Position numbers and translations under genes: made by a program
The notes under the pieces: generated by a model
What the model was told of the DNA's origin: nothing
The model's input: only the letters and a program-made list of their open reading frames with translations
The model's database searches: none
NCBI GenBank assembly: GCA_002715545.1
Contig: PAZI01000028.1
Location: forward strand, 18,479-24,845
Direction of reading: 5' to 3'
DNA length: 6,367 nt
Origin: Methanobacteriota archaeon
Lineage (GTDB): Archaea > Thermoplasmatota > Poseidoniia > Poseidoniales > SP79
Shown: positions 1-6,175 of the stretch, piece after piece
How the letters are laid out: every line of letters begins with the position of its first letter
How positions within the stretch are numbered: the stretch's first letter is position 1

Positions 1-530
1 TGAATCAGTGTGAGAACTTCGAATACTTCGTCTAATGTCCCAAAACCCCCTGGAAATGCAATGATGAATTTAGCTGGATAGACGAACCAGAATTTCCGCA
101 TGGCAAAGTATCGGAATTCAACAGATAATTCAGGATCGGCAAATTCGTTGATCTTCTGTTCAAATGGCAAGGTGATTCCAAGAGCAACAGATCTCCCTCC
201 AGCTCTACGTGCCCCCTCATTTGTGGCACGCATGATACCTGGTCCCCCCCCTGAGCAGATGTGGAAACGCTGACTCCCATCAGACCGCGCCCCTCCTTTA
301 TCCGAGGCATCGATAGCCCACGAAGTGATTTTTTCTGAGATGTCACGCGCAGCTAAGTAACTTGGATCATCCTTACTTGTCCTGGCAGATCCAAAACAAA
401 CAACGAAATCATGGACCCCCTCTTCAGCGAAGCGCTGTTGAGGGCCTAGATATTCTCCTGTCAGGCGCACAGCACGCCCTCCTCTACCTTCCGTCCAACT
501 GTTCAATGTCCACATTTCCTCTCCACTCAT
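1..530 (-). CDS. LOG-family protein (nucleoside 5'-monophosphate phosphoribohydrolase-like), 3' end cut by window edge
   Basis: I translated this frame by hand because it leaves the window without a stop. It gives 176 residues from the ATG at 530. Family landmarks are in the right order: FGSAR at 46-50, SGGGPGIM at 93-100, LPFEQ at 121-125, YFAMRK at 141-146 and PGGFGTLDE at 160-168. In the LOG/YgdH-type family, once annotated as lysine decarboxylases, the Arg of the RK pair (R145) and the Glu of PGGxGTxxE (E168) are catalytic. They cleave a nucleoside monophosphate into base and ribose 5-phosphate in the cytoplasm. The stretch between FGSAR and GGGPG (about 51-93) seems longer than usual. 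An in-frame stop at 552-554 bounds the start. ATG 530 fits the upstream AT element, and ATG 515 after AGAGGAA is the alternative. The family is secure, but the actual substrate cannot be told from sequence. Confidence 0.9.
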   Translation of the reverse strand, partial: MSGEEMWTLNSWTEGRGGRAVRLTGEYLGPQQRFAEEGVHDFVVCFGSARTSKDDPSYLAARDISEKITSWAIDASDKGGARSDGSQRFHICSGGGPGIMRATNEGARRAGGRSVALGITLPFEQKINEFADPELSVEFRYFAMRKFWFVYPAKFIIAFPGGFGTLDEVFEVLTLI

Positions 531-552
531 GCTCAATGAACTCCCAGTAACC

Positions 553-560
553 TATTTTCA
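553..560 (-). promoter_or_regulatory. Candidate TATA box for the LOG-family gene
   Basis: On the minus strand this reads TGAAAATA. Its centre lies about 26-27 bp before the ATG at 530. That is the archaeal TATA-to-start distance, so the transcript would begin at or next to the start codon (leaderless). The palindromic ACCATTGGT at 561-569 sits where a BRE or operator could be. The match to an archaeal TATA consensus is only partial, and the assignment is inferred from position. Confidence 0.4.
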
Positions 561-570
561 ACCATTGGTC

Positions 571-586
571 AAGGGTTTACACCCTT
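571..586. repeat. Short perfect inverted repeat (hairpin) after the SRPBCC-SAP gene
   Basis: AAGGGT (571-576) and ACCCTT (581-586) are exact reverse complements separated by TTAC, giving a 6-bp stem with a 4-base loop. It starts 3 bases past the SRPBCC-SAP stop codon (590-592) in the direction of transcription and lies before the LOG-gene promoter candidate. It could help end the upstream transcript or bind a regulator. No T-run follows it on the minus strand, so it is not a classic intrinsic terminator. Confidence 0.45.
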
Positions 587-589
587 TCT

Positions 590-1384
590 TTATGATTCGA
601 TGATTCGCTTGATGAGGACGGCCTTTGTCCCCATCGTATCAAGCCCTCGTTCCTCAGCAAGATCGATTAGCTCCTGTTTGTTCATAGATTTCAATTTACT
701 TTCGCTGGGTAATGGGTCCTCTTCAAAATCATCGTCCATGAATGGTTCAAGGTCGAAATCCTTGCCGATTGGAATCACTTCTTCTGGTTCGGGTGGCAAT
801 CCAACATGCAAGCCATCTGGGCCCATCAGTAGTGTCCACCCTTCTGGATAGGCGCACGTAGGTTGTGAAGGTGTAGAGAGATCTTCACTTGAGAAGACAT
901 AATCAGACATACGCAGCATGAGCACGAATTCGTCCAACACCCTCTTCATCTTTCGTTGAATCGATCGCTTGATGAAAAAGCGGAACGGTACGGCGAATTT
1001 CTTCAACACGTACTCGTAGCGCAGATTGATCTTCGTCCAATCTCCTGCTGCAGTCAATTCCCATCTGTTGAAACCCCACACACTCAACCTCAGCCCTCTG
1101 ATGACAGTGGCAAGAATCCTTTTCTCGATGTTGTACTCAACAACAGCCTCTCTCAATTTCAATTCTCTACGAAGAGGTCTACCAGATACGACAATTTCCC
1201 TTACTCGAGGGGACTCATCATCATCTTCGGGTTCAGCACTCTTTGAACGATGGATGAAGTCAGACCAATCACCAATGGTGGTGAATCTTTTATCGAGATG
1301 TCCGAATACAATTTGACTCTCTGCCGGAACATTCGCATTCATTGTCAACGAGATGCGCCGACTGGGCTTGATTTCGATTTCCAC
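590..1384 (-). CDS. SRPBCC/START-like domain protein with C-terminal SAP domain
   Basis: This is a 264-residue protein of unknown function. Residues about 8-158 read like an SRPBCC (polyketide cyclase/START-like) fold: a first strand RRISLTMNANV, a strand pattern around VREIVVSGRP and AVVEYNIEKRI, WELTAAGDWTKINLRYEYVL, then a long C-terminal helix at about 136-158. That fold makes a hydrophobic cavity for lipids or other small ligands. A Pro/Asp/Glu-rich linker (about 198-226) leads to a SAP-type domain (about 229-263: KLKSMNKQELIDLAEERGLD, then GTKAVLIKRI), normally a DNA- or RNA-binding helix-turn-helix pair. The GTG start is preferred because starting at Met15 (ATG 1342) would cut the first strand, and GGAAGG lies just before the GTG. 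The gene begins 42 bp after the ABC transporter stop, so co-transcription is likely. Domain calls are by pattern: SAP is fairly sure, SRPBCC moderately. Confidence 0.85.
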   Translation of the reverse strand: MEIEIKPSRRISLTMNANVPAESQIVFGHLDKRFTTIGDWSDFIHRSKSAEPEDDDESPRVREIVVSGRPLRRELKLREAVVEYNIEKRILATVIRGLRLSVWGFNRWELTAAGDWTKINLRYEYVLKKFAVPFRFFIKRSIQRKMKRVLDEFVLMLRMSDYVFSSEDLSTPSQPTCAYPEGWTLLMGPDGLHVGLPPEPEEVIPIGKDFDLEPFMDDDFEEDPLPSESKLKSMNKQELIDLAEERGLDTMGTKAVLIKRIIES

Positions 1385-1426
1385 TACCTTCCACGAAAAG
1401 GCATCGCCTCATCAATTCCGCGATGC

Positions 1427-3277
1427 TCATTCCTCTTCAACGGGTGATTCCCCCACTCCTCTCTTCATGCGTTCTCCAGATTGCACAGCCCACAATTCAC
1501 GATATAATCCCCCTTTGTTCAGTAGGTCGGAATGCGTTCCCGATTCACATATTCTCCCTTGTTCCATGACAATGATCATGTCTGCATGTACAACAGTGGA
1601 GAGGCGATGAGCAATAATCATCGTTGTTCGTTGCTCAGATATGCGAGACAACGACCGCTGAAGCGCAGCTTCAGTCTCGTTATCGACAGATGATGTGGCC
1701 TCGTCTAAGATGAGAATTGGTGCATCCTTCAGCACGGCACGTGCGATGGCAAGTCGTTGTGCCTGTCCTCCTGAGAGCCGTTGTCCTCCTTCTCCAACCT
1801 CAGTTTCCCATCCCTCAGGTAATCGTTCAATGAATTCGATTGCTTCAGCGATAACAGCAGCATCTCTAACTTCTTCATCCGTTGCCTCCGGCCGCCCATA
1901 TCGTATATTCTCGCGAATAGTTGTTGGAAATAGTGTTACTCGCTGAGCAACGAGCGAGATGGAACGGCGAAGAGACGTTAGTGTCAGATTGCGAACATCA
2001 TGTTCCCCTATTCTGATTATCCCAGATGTCCGGTCGAAGAAGCGAAGCAAGAGATGTGCTACTGTTGTTTTTCCAGATCCTGTTGAACCCACTAATCCGA
2101 GTGTTTTGCCAGACGTCATGGTCAGGGACAGTCCATGGAGGACTTGTTCACGTTCTGGATATGTTAAATCAACTTTTTCGAACACGATATCATTGCTGAC
2201 GACTTCCTCTCTTGAGATGTCTAAATCACCCTCATCAATATCAACTGGGGTATCAATGAGGTCGAGGATTCTTGTTGTTGATGCCATAGCTCTCTGATAC
2301 AAGTCCACAGTTTCCCCTAGGCGAGTCAGTGGCCAGAGAAGGCGTTGTGTCAGGAAGACGAGGACTGAGAATTCCCCAACAGTCAGTTCACTCTTCAACG
2401 TGAACCATCCACCTAGGAGCAAAGTTGCTGTGAATCCAAGAAGAATTGCCATGCGAATGAGGGGTACAAAGGCGGCTGACAATCGAATAGCATTTTGATT
2501 TGCTTCACGATATCGTTCAGATGCTTGATTCAGTCGTTCAGCAGCGTATTCTTCCGCGGAGAATGCCTTGATTGCAGCAATCCCACTCAGGGCTTGTTCT
2601 AATTCGGCATTGAGTCTCCCAACTTCTCCCCGCATACGAGCATATCGCGGTTCAATCGATTTTTGGAATCTGAATGACCCCCAGAGGATGATGGGAATTG
2701 GAATGAAAGCTAGAAGTGCGACTTCCCATGAGATGAATAAGAAAATGGCCCCAATGACCACAACTGTGGTGATGACTTGAAGCAATTCATTTGCTCCAAC
2801 ATCCAGAAAACGTTCAAGCTGATTCACATCATCATTAATGATCGACATGACTTCTCCTTTCGGTTGTATGCTGAACCAAGTCATTTCCAATTTCTGTACA
2901 TGCTCCCACGCTTCAAGTCTGAGGCGGTGCTCAACCGATTGGGCAATCGTGCGCCACTGCAACTGATACAGATATTGAAAGAACGATTCACCGACCCAGA
3001 TGATGATTGTAGCAGCGGCCAGAAAGAGCAGTTGTTGAAATGGTTCATCGATTCCTGTCCGGGAAATGAGGGAATCTTCTCGAACAACCACGTCGACAGC
3101 AGCACCAATCAGTAGTGGTGGCGCCAAATCGAACATTTTGTTCAGTACAGATGACAAGCTTGCACGCCTAATCTCCCAACGTTCGGAAGACATGCTTTGG
3201 CGAAGTCTTGACAGAGGCCTGACCTCACCCACTGTTTCATCCACATGTGAGCGATGGTGGTCACAGCCATCAATCAT
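1427..3277 (-). CDS. ABC exporter half-transporter (fused transmembrane and ATPase domains)
   Basis: A 616-residue MsbA/MdlB-type half-transporter that would act as a dimer in the cytoplasmic membrane. The membrane domain (about 35-325) has hydrophobic segments near 42-63, 82-104, 165-185, 186-203, 270-290 and 300-315. The ATPase domain has every catalytic element: aromatic A-loop Y373, Walker A GSTGSGKT (397-404), Q-loop Q445, signature LSGGQ (501-505), Walker B ILILDEATSSVD (521-532, catalytic E526) and switch H557. It should therefore hydrolyse ATP. Length is normal for the family. The substrate cannot be told; lipid, drug or peptide are all possible. The start is uncertain. ATG 3277 has GGGAGG touching it with no spacer, and GTG 3244 or ATG 3193 would also keep the membrane domain. 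It is divergent from the cyclophilin gene and leads the SRPBCC-SAP gene. Confidence 0.96.
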   Translation of the reverse strand: MIDGCDHHRSHVDETVGEVRPLSRLRQSMSSERWEIRRASLSSVLNKMFDLAPPLLIGAAVDVVVREDSLISRTGIDEPFQQLLFLAAATIIIWVGESFFQYLYQLQWRTIAQSVEHRLRLEAWEHVQKLEMTWFSIQPKGEVMSIINDDVNQLERFLDVGANELLQVITTVVVIGAIFLFISWEVALLAFIPIPIILWGSFRFQKSIEPRYARMRGEVGRLNAELEQALSGIAAIKAFSAEEYAAERLNQASERYREANQNAIRLSAAFVPLIRMAILLGFTATLLLGGWFTLKSELTVGEFSVLVFLTQRLLWPLTRLGETVDLYQRAMASTTRILDLIDTPVDIDEGDLDISREEVVSNDIVFEKVDLTYPEREQVLHGLSLTMTSGKTLGLVGSTGSGKTTVAHLLLRFFDRTSGIIRIGEHDVRNLTLTSLRRSISLVAQRVTLFPTTIRENIRYGRPEATDEEVRDAAVIAEAIEFIERLPEGWETEVGEGGQRLSGGQAQRLAIARAVLKDAPILILDEATSSVDNETEAALQRSLSRISEQRTTMIIAHRLSTVVHADMIIVMEQGRICESGTHSDLLNKGGLYRELWAVQSGERMKRGVGESPVEEE

Positions 3278-3290
3278 CCTCCCTGTGTTC

Positions 3291-3298
3291 TATTTTTA
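3291..3298 (+). promoter_or_regulatory. Candidate TATA box for the cyclophilin gene, within the divergent intergenic spacer
   Basis: TATTTTTA is the only strongly AT-rich block in the 40-bp gap between the divergent ABC and cyclophilin starts. Its centre is about 24 bp before the ATG at 3318, consistent with a leaderless archaeal transcript. No good Shine-Dalgarno precedes that ATG. On the other strand the same block lies only about 18 bp before ATG 3277, too close for a leaderless ABC transcript from that codon. Confidence 0.45.
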
Positions 3299-3317
3299 CC
3301 GAAAGAACCGAGACCAC

Positions 3318-4094
3318 ATGATACGCCCCATACACATGCGCAGGGTATTGGTGATGGTCATCGCCTCGACGTTTATTCTTCCAGGTTGTTTAGGAAGTAA
3401 TGATGACGCTGCCTCCCCTCCTACTAACACCGATGGTATCTATCCATATCGAGTTGGTGAGAATACGTTCTATGCACCTGATATTGATCCGAAGGTTGGA
3501 GCAATCCTCAATCTCACGTGGACTGATACTGGTGGTACGAATCATACTGGCACACTCCAACTAGATCTCCTTGTAGAAGTAGCTCCAATGCACGTCACGT
3601 CCTTCGTTGAACATTCCGAAGCAGGAAGATACGATGGAACATCTTTCCATCGAATCATCGATGGATTTGTTGTCCAGGGTGGCGACATCGAACATTTGGA
3701 AGGAATGGGCGGACACGCATCACGTTTTTTTGGGCGATGTTCTGGTGATTTCGAGATCGATGAAAGTGCATGTAATATGGAAAATTGGACTATACCTCTT
3801 GAGACAGACCCAACCGTGCTTCATCAGCCCGGTGCCGTAGGCGCTGCAAGATCTCAGAAAGAAGATTCTGCAGGGTCACAATTCTATTTCGTAGACCGGA
3901 ATTCCAGTGCATCCTATCTCGATGGTGCGTACACGATATTCGCTCAAGTTGTCAAAGGAAGTGTCGATGATCACAAAGATATCGATGGCACCTTTGTGAT
4001 TGATGAATTGAGTAAGGTGCCGGCGAACAACAGCGCTCCAACTCATCCAGTATTGGTAACGGGCGTGACAATCATCTATCGTGGAGGTATCTAA
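3318..4094 (+). CDS. Secreted lipoprotein cyclophilin-type peptidyl-prolyl cis-trans isomerase
   Basis: A 258-residue enzyme catalysing proline cis-trans isomerisation during protein folding, here outside the membrane. The N-terminus is a lipoprotein signal: MIRPIHMRR, a hydrophobic core (about 10-21) and lipobox LPGC with Cys24 as the anchor. A low-complexity spacer follows, then the cyclophilin domain (about 60-255). Active-site pattern: FHRIIDGFVVQGGD (110-123; R112, F117, Q120), SAGSQFYF (184-191; Q188, with Tyr190 where human CypA has Phe113) and YLDGAYTIF (200-208; Tyr replaces Trp121, L201 kept, Tyr205 replaces His126). A loop between the QGGD motif and PGAVGAARS is enlarged and carries Cys141 and Cys152. 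The frame runs open upstream to 3066 inside the ABC gene, but ATG 3318 alone puts the signal peptide first and fits the promoter. ATG 3336 is also possible. Confidence 0.95.
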   Translation: MIRPIHMRRVLVMVIASTFILPGCLGSNDDAASPPTNTDGIYPYRVGENTFYAPDIDPKVGAILNLTWTDTGGTNHTGTLQLDLLVEVAPMHVTSFVEHSEAGRYDGTSFHRIIDGFVVQGGDIEHLEGMGGHASRFFGRCSGDFEIDESACNMENWTIPLETDPTVLHQPGAVGAARSQKEDSAGSQFYFVDRNSSASYLDGAYTIFAQVVKGSVDDHKDIDGTFVIDELSKVPANNSAPTHPVLVTGVTIIYRGGI

Positions 4095-5173
4095 CGGTCC
4101 TCGTAGCGGGTCCACCTTCCTGTTTGTTTGTTGAAAACAAGACCTGCCCGCCGCAACCATTTGTTGAATTTCGTTGCTCCAGCTCCAGTTCGAATGATGA
4201 ACTCCTCTCTATCTTCCTGAGATTGGATGTATCCCTTCGCTTCTAATGCTTGATCGATCCAATCATCAACACTCATCAATCCTCCAGCTTGGTCATCAGC
4301 CAACGCTTCTTCTGTCAATTTATCTGCAGAAGCCTTCGTTCGTTGTGATTCTTCAAGCACCATATCTTCTACCGAACTTACTGGTGCTGCTGGTCGGAGT
4401 GGAATCTGTTCTCGAGGTTTTGAATCAGGTTCGATGACGATAACTTGGTCATTTTCCAATCTCTCTTCTACTAATTTAGACATCGTCGAATCAATGATTG
4501 TACCGCATTCCCAACAGATGAGGCTCCACCCACTAGTATCATCTGGATTCAAAGATTGAGATGGGATGATTTCATCTCCACATTCAGGACAAGCATGAAA
4601 ACATCTGATAGGTGCAAGGCGGCGCCTGAAGTCTGCAATCTCTTGTGGAGTTCCAGGAAGCGCCAAAGCCTCATGGTCTCTGGCTGCTTCAAGACCCCTT
4701 GTCTCCAATTGATCTCTGATCTTTGATCTCTGATCATCTTTCACTTCATCATCAAAATTATTCTCTAGTTTGACAATCAATTCAATTGTCTTCCCAAGTC
4801 GTGAAAGAACGACCTTTGCAGCGCGAAATTTCTCTATACGTGCTTGCTTGAGTCTCTCTCTTTCTTCCTGTAGCTTATTCAGTATATTCTTCTGTTCTCT
4901 TTTGAGTCGAACCTCTTTGACCTTGTCTTGTGGTCTCTGCTCTGAGAGAACAGTTGAGAGATAACGCTGCTTCGATGAAGATGTAGGTCCCTTTGCAACC
5001 GCCTCGATAACGCTCGCAGCAATCTTTGGCTTGAGGCCATAATTCTGAACAAGTTGGTCCTTACTGATTTTTTTCAGGTCACCAACTTTCAAACCGCTTT
5101 CAGCGAGATGGGTTGACGTCGTCTCATCAATACCCCTTCGCACGAGCGCCAGAAAGGTGTCTTTCTTTGCCAT
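4091..5173 (-). CDS. Unrecognised protein: helix-hairpin-helix-like region, coiled coil and zinc ribbon
   Basis: A 360-residue cytoplasmic protein that I cannot assign to a named family. Residues about 8-60 look like a helix-hairpin-helix/SAM-like unit of the kind that binds DNA or partners (GIDETTSTHLAESGLKVGDL, then LKPKIAASVIEAV). Residues about 80-158 are highly charged and helical, probably coiled coil. A zinc ribbon follows, CPEC (195-198) and CWEC (220-223) with 21 residues between the pairs, plus Cys191 just before. After an acidic, proline-containing linker (about 245-300), a C-terminal unit (about 300-360, VDDWIDQALEAKGYI, then TKFNKWLRRAGLVFN and GRWTRYEDR) looks like a small helical or winged domain. 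The ATG follows a purine-rich ribosome-binding stretch. The gene starts 51 bp after ksgA's stop and is probably co-transcribed. A nucleic-acid role is inferred only. Confidence 0.88.
   Translation of the reverse strand: MAKKDTFLALVRRGIDETTSTHLAESGLKVGDLKKISKDQLVQNYGLKPKIAASVIEAVAKGPTSSSKQRYLSTVLSEQRPQDKVKEVRLKREQKNILNKLQEERERLKQARIEKFRAAKVVLSRLGKTIELIVKLENNFDDEVKDDQRSKIRDQLETRGLEAARDHEALALPGTPQEIADFRRRLAPIRCFHACPECGDEIIPSQSLNPDDTSGWSLICWECGTIIDSTMSKLVEERLENDQVIVIEPDSKPREQIPLRPAAPVSSVEDMVLEESQRTKASADKLTEEALADDQAGGLMSVDDWIDQALEAKGYIQSQEDREEFIIRTGAGATKFNKWLRRAGLVFNKQTGRWTRYEDR
4711..4738. repeat. Four-copy 7-bp tandem repeat inside the HhH/zinc-ribbon gene
   Basis: Four consecutive heptamers read GATCTCT, GATCTTT, GATCTCT and GATCATC. 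They fall in the coiled-coil coding part of the minus-strand gene, where three units make 21 bp, or seven codons. The protein accordingly shows DQRSKIR followed by DQ again. Loss or gain of one unit would shift the frame. Confidence 0.8.
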
Positions 5174-5175
5174 TC

Positions 5176-5186
5176 ACTTCCCCCCC
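5176..5186 (-). promoter_or_regulatory. Ribosome-binding stretch for the HhH/zinc-ribbon gene
   Basis: Seven consecutive G (5180-5186), then AAGTG, lie 2 bases before the ATG at 5173 on the minus strand. No TATA-like block lies about 26 bp upstream. Translation from a longer mRNA that includes ksgA is therefore more likely than a separate leaderless transcript. Confidence 0.45.
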
Positions 5187-5224
5187 GAGCGGCCGTAGAG
5201 GCCCTGCTTCTTGAACACTCTGAA

Positions 5225-6127
5225 TCAATTTGGCCTACTCTCTAATGCAGTTCTAGCCCGGTTGAATCGTTCTGCAAGTTCTATCCAATCAATTACTTCT
5301 AGCTCTTCAGCACGCTTCTCTAGCGTCACGCGTGCTGAGCTATCTAGCATAACTCTCATCACTCTGTTCCATTGTTTCTTATTCCATCCATCAATTCTCT
5401 CGATCTTATTCGGAGTCCTCTCGAAAACGTTCGACAATTTCCGCCGCCTATGTGCGAACCCTGCTCGAATCAACCTTCGAGACAAACGGAGATTGTTCAC
5501 CTCACCCTTAGGTGGGGAAGGGCGCAATACCAATATCCGTCCATCAACGGCAGGTCGTGGTTTGAATCTCTCAGCTGTAATTACGCGTCCAAGCTCAATA
5601 TCCCATGTCAGTCCAAGCACCATTCCCAATGATGACCGACTTCGTCCAGCAGCGCTTGGTGAAAGACGATCTGCTACCTCACGCTGAATGAGGATGGAGG
5701 CGCAAGGTCGATATTCCTTTGAATGAGCATACATTTCATCTATGCGAGCAAGCAATGGTGAAGTTATTCCATAATTGATATTCCCCACAATCCAATTGAT
5801 ATTCTTTGGTGGAACATATCGTAACGCATCTCCTTCAATCACGCAGAGCAATCCTCCTTCGATATCATCATTGAATTCAGATTCAAGGTGCCGAACAGCC
5901 CGTGGGTCTTTTTCGATTACAGTGACGCCATATCCTCGTGCCAGTGCCATGGCTGTCAATCCCCCGGGTCCACCTCCTATTTCCAAGAGGTGCCCATCTT
6001 CATCATGAATGGGTTCGAGTACTGCTGATACGTCTGATGAATGACTCAGAAAATGCTGCCCAAGCCCCTTTTCTGGAACATGATTCTGGAGAAATCGCTC
6101 GACCAAAGTACTTGGATTCGGCCGCAT
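5225..6127 (-). CDS. ksgA: 16S rRNA (adenine-N6,N6)-dimethyltransferase KsgA/RsmA (Dim1 family)
   Basis: A 300-residue SAM-dependent enzyme that dimethylates two adjacent adenines in helix 45 of 16S rRNA late in small-subunit assembly. Family signature GLGQHFL is at 22-27. SAM motif I is EIGGGPGGLT (49-58), the ribose-binding acid is E72 (VIEKDP), and D100 is in GDAL. Motif IV is NINY (116-119), where the family usually has NLPY. QREVADRL starts at 148 and FKPRPAVDG near 188. The small C-terminal domain holds FAHRRRKLSNVF (224-235) and RAEEL. Length is normal. ATG 6127 is chosen because the GTG at 6151 adds only eight residues of unfamiliar sequence; GTG would shorten the gap to the upstream gene from 48 to 24 bp. 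It follows a DUF655-like gene, as in many archaea, and precedes the HhH/zinc-ribbon gene. Confidence 0.95.
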   Translation of the reverse strand: MRPNPSTLVERFLQNHVPEKGLGQHFLSHSSDVSAVLEPIHDEDGHLLEIGGGPGGLTAMALARGYGVTVIEKDPRAVRHLESEFNDDIEGGLLCVIEGDALRYVPPKNINWIVGNINYGITSPLLARIDEMYAHSKEYRPCASILIQREVADRLSPSAAGRSRSSLGMVLGLTWDIELGRVITAERFKPRPAVDGRILVLRPSPPKGEVNNLRLSRRLIRAGFAHRRRKLSNVFERTPNKIERIDGWNKKQWNRVMRVMLDSSARVTLEKRAEELEVIDWIELAERFNRARTALESRPN

Positions 6128-6175
6128 ATCTGCAACCCCACAACCATTCACATCAGTTCATCGGTCACTCGCGTC

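Noticed and set aside
32..346. 104-codon open frame on the minus strand
   Set aside because: It overlaps the LOG-family gene on the same strand in another frame. The LOG frame carries all the family motifs, and this one has none.
1695..2297. Plus-strand open frames opposite the ABC ATPase domain
   Set aside because: They are antisense to strongly conserved Walker and signature motifs and show no domain pattern of their own.
3066..3317. N-terminal extension of the cyclophilin reading frame
   Set aside because: The frame is open by chance across the ABC gene's antisense. Starting there would bury the lipoprotein signal peptide 84 residues into the protein.
5191..5203. GGCC-gtaga-GGCC inverted repeat between ksgA and the HhH/zinc-ribbon gene
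   Set aside because: It has only a 4-bp stem of a self-complementary tetramer with no extension, so it is easily chance. There is no T-run after it.
5211..5687. 158-codon open frame on the plus strand
   Set aside because: It lies antisense to ksgA, which has full motif support. Its Ser/Arg-rich translation is typical of a shadow frame.
6128..6151. GTG 6151 as the ksgA start
   Set aside because: It is possible, but it adds eight residues without family similarity, and ATG 6127 lies just after. It is kept only as an alternative.
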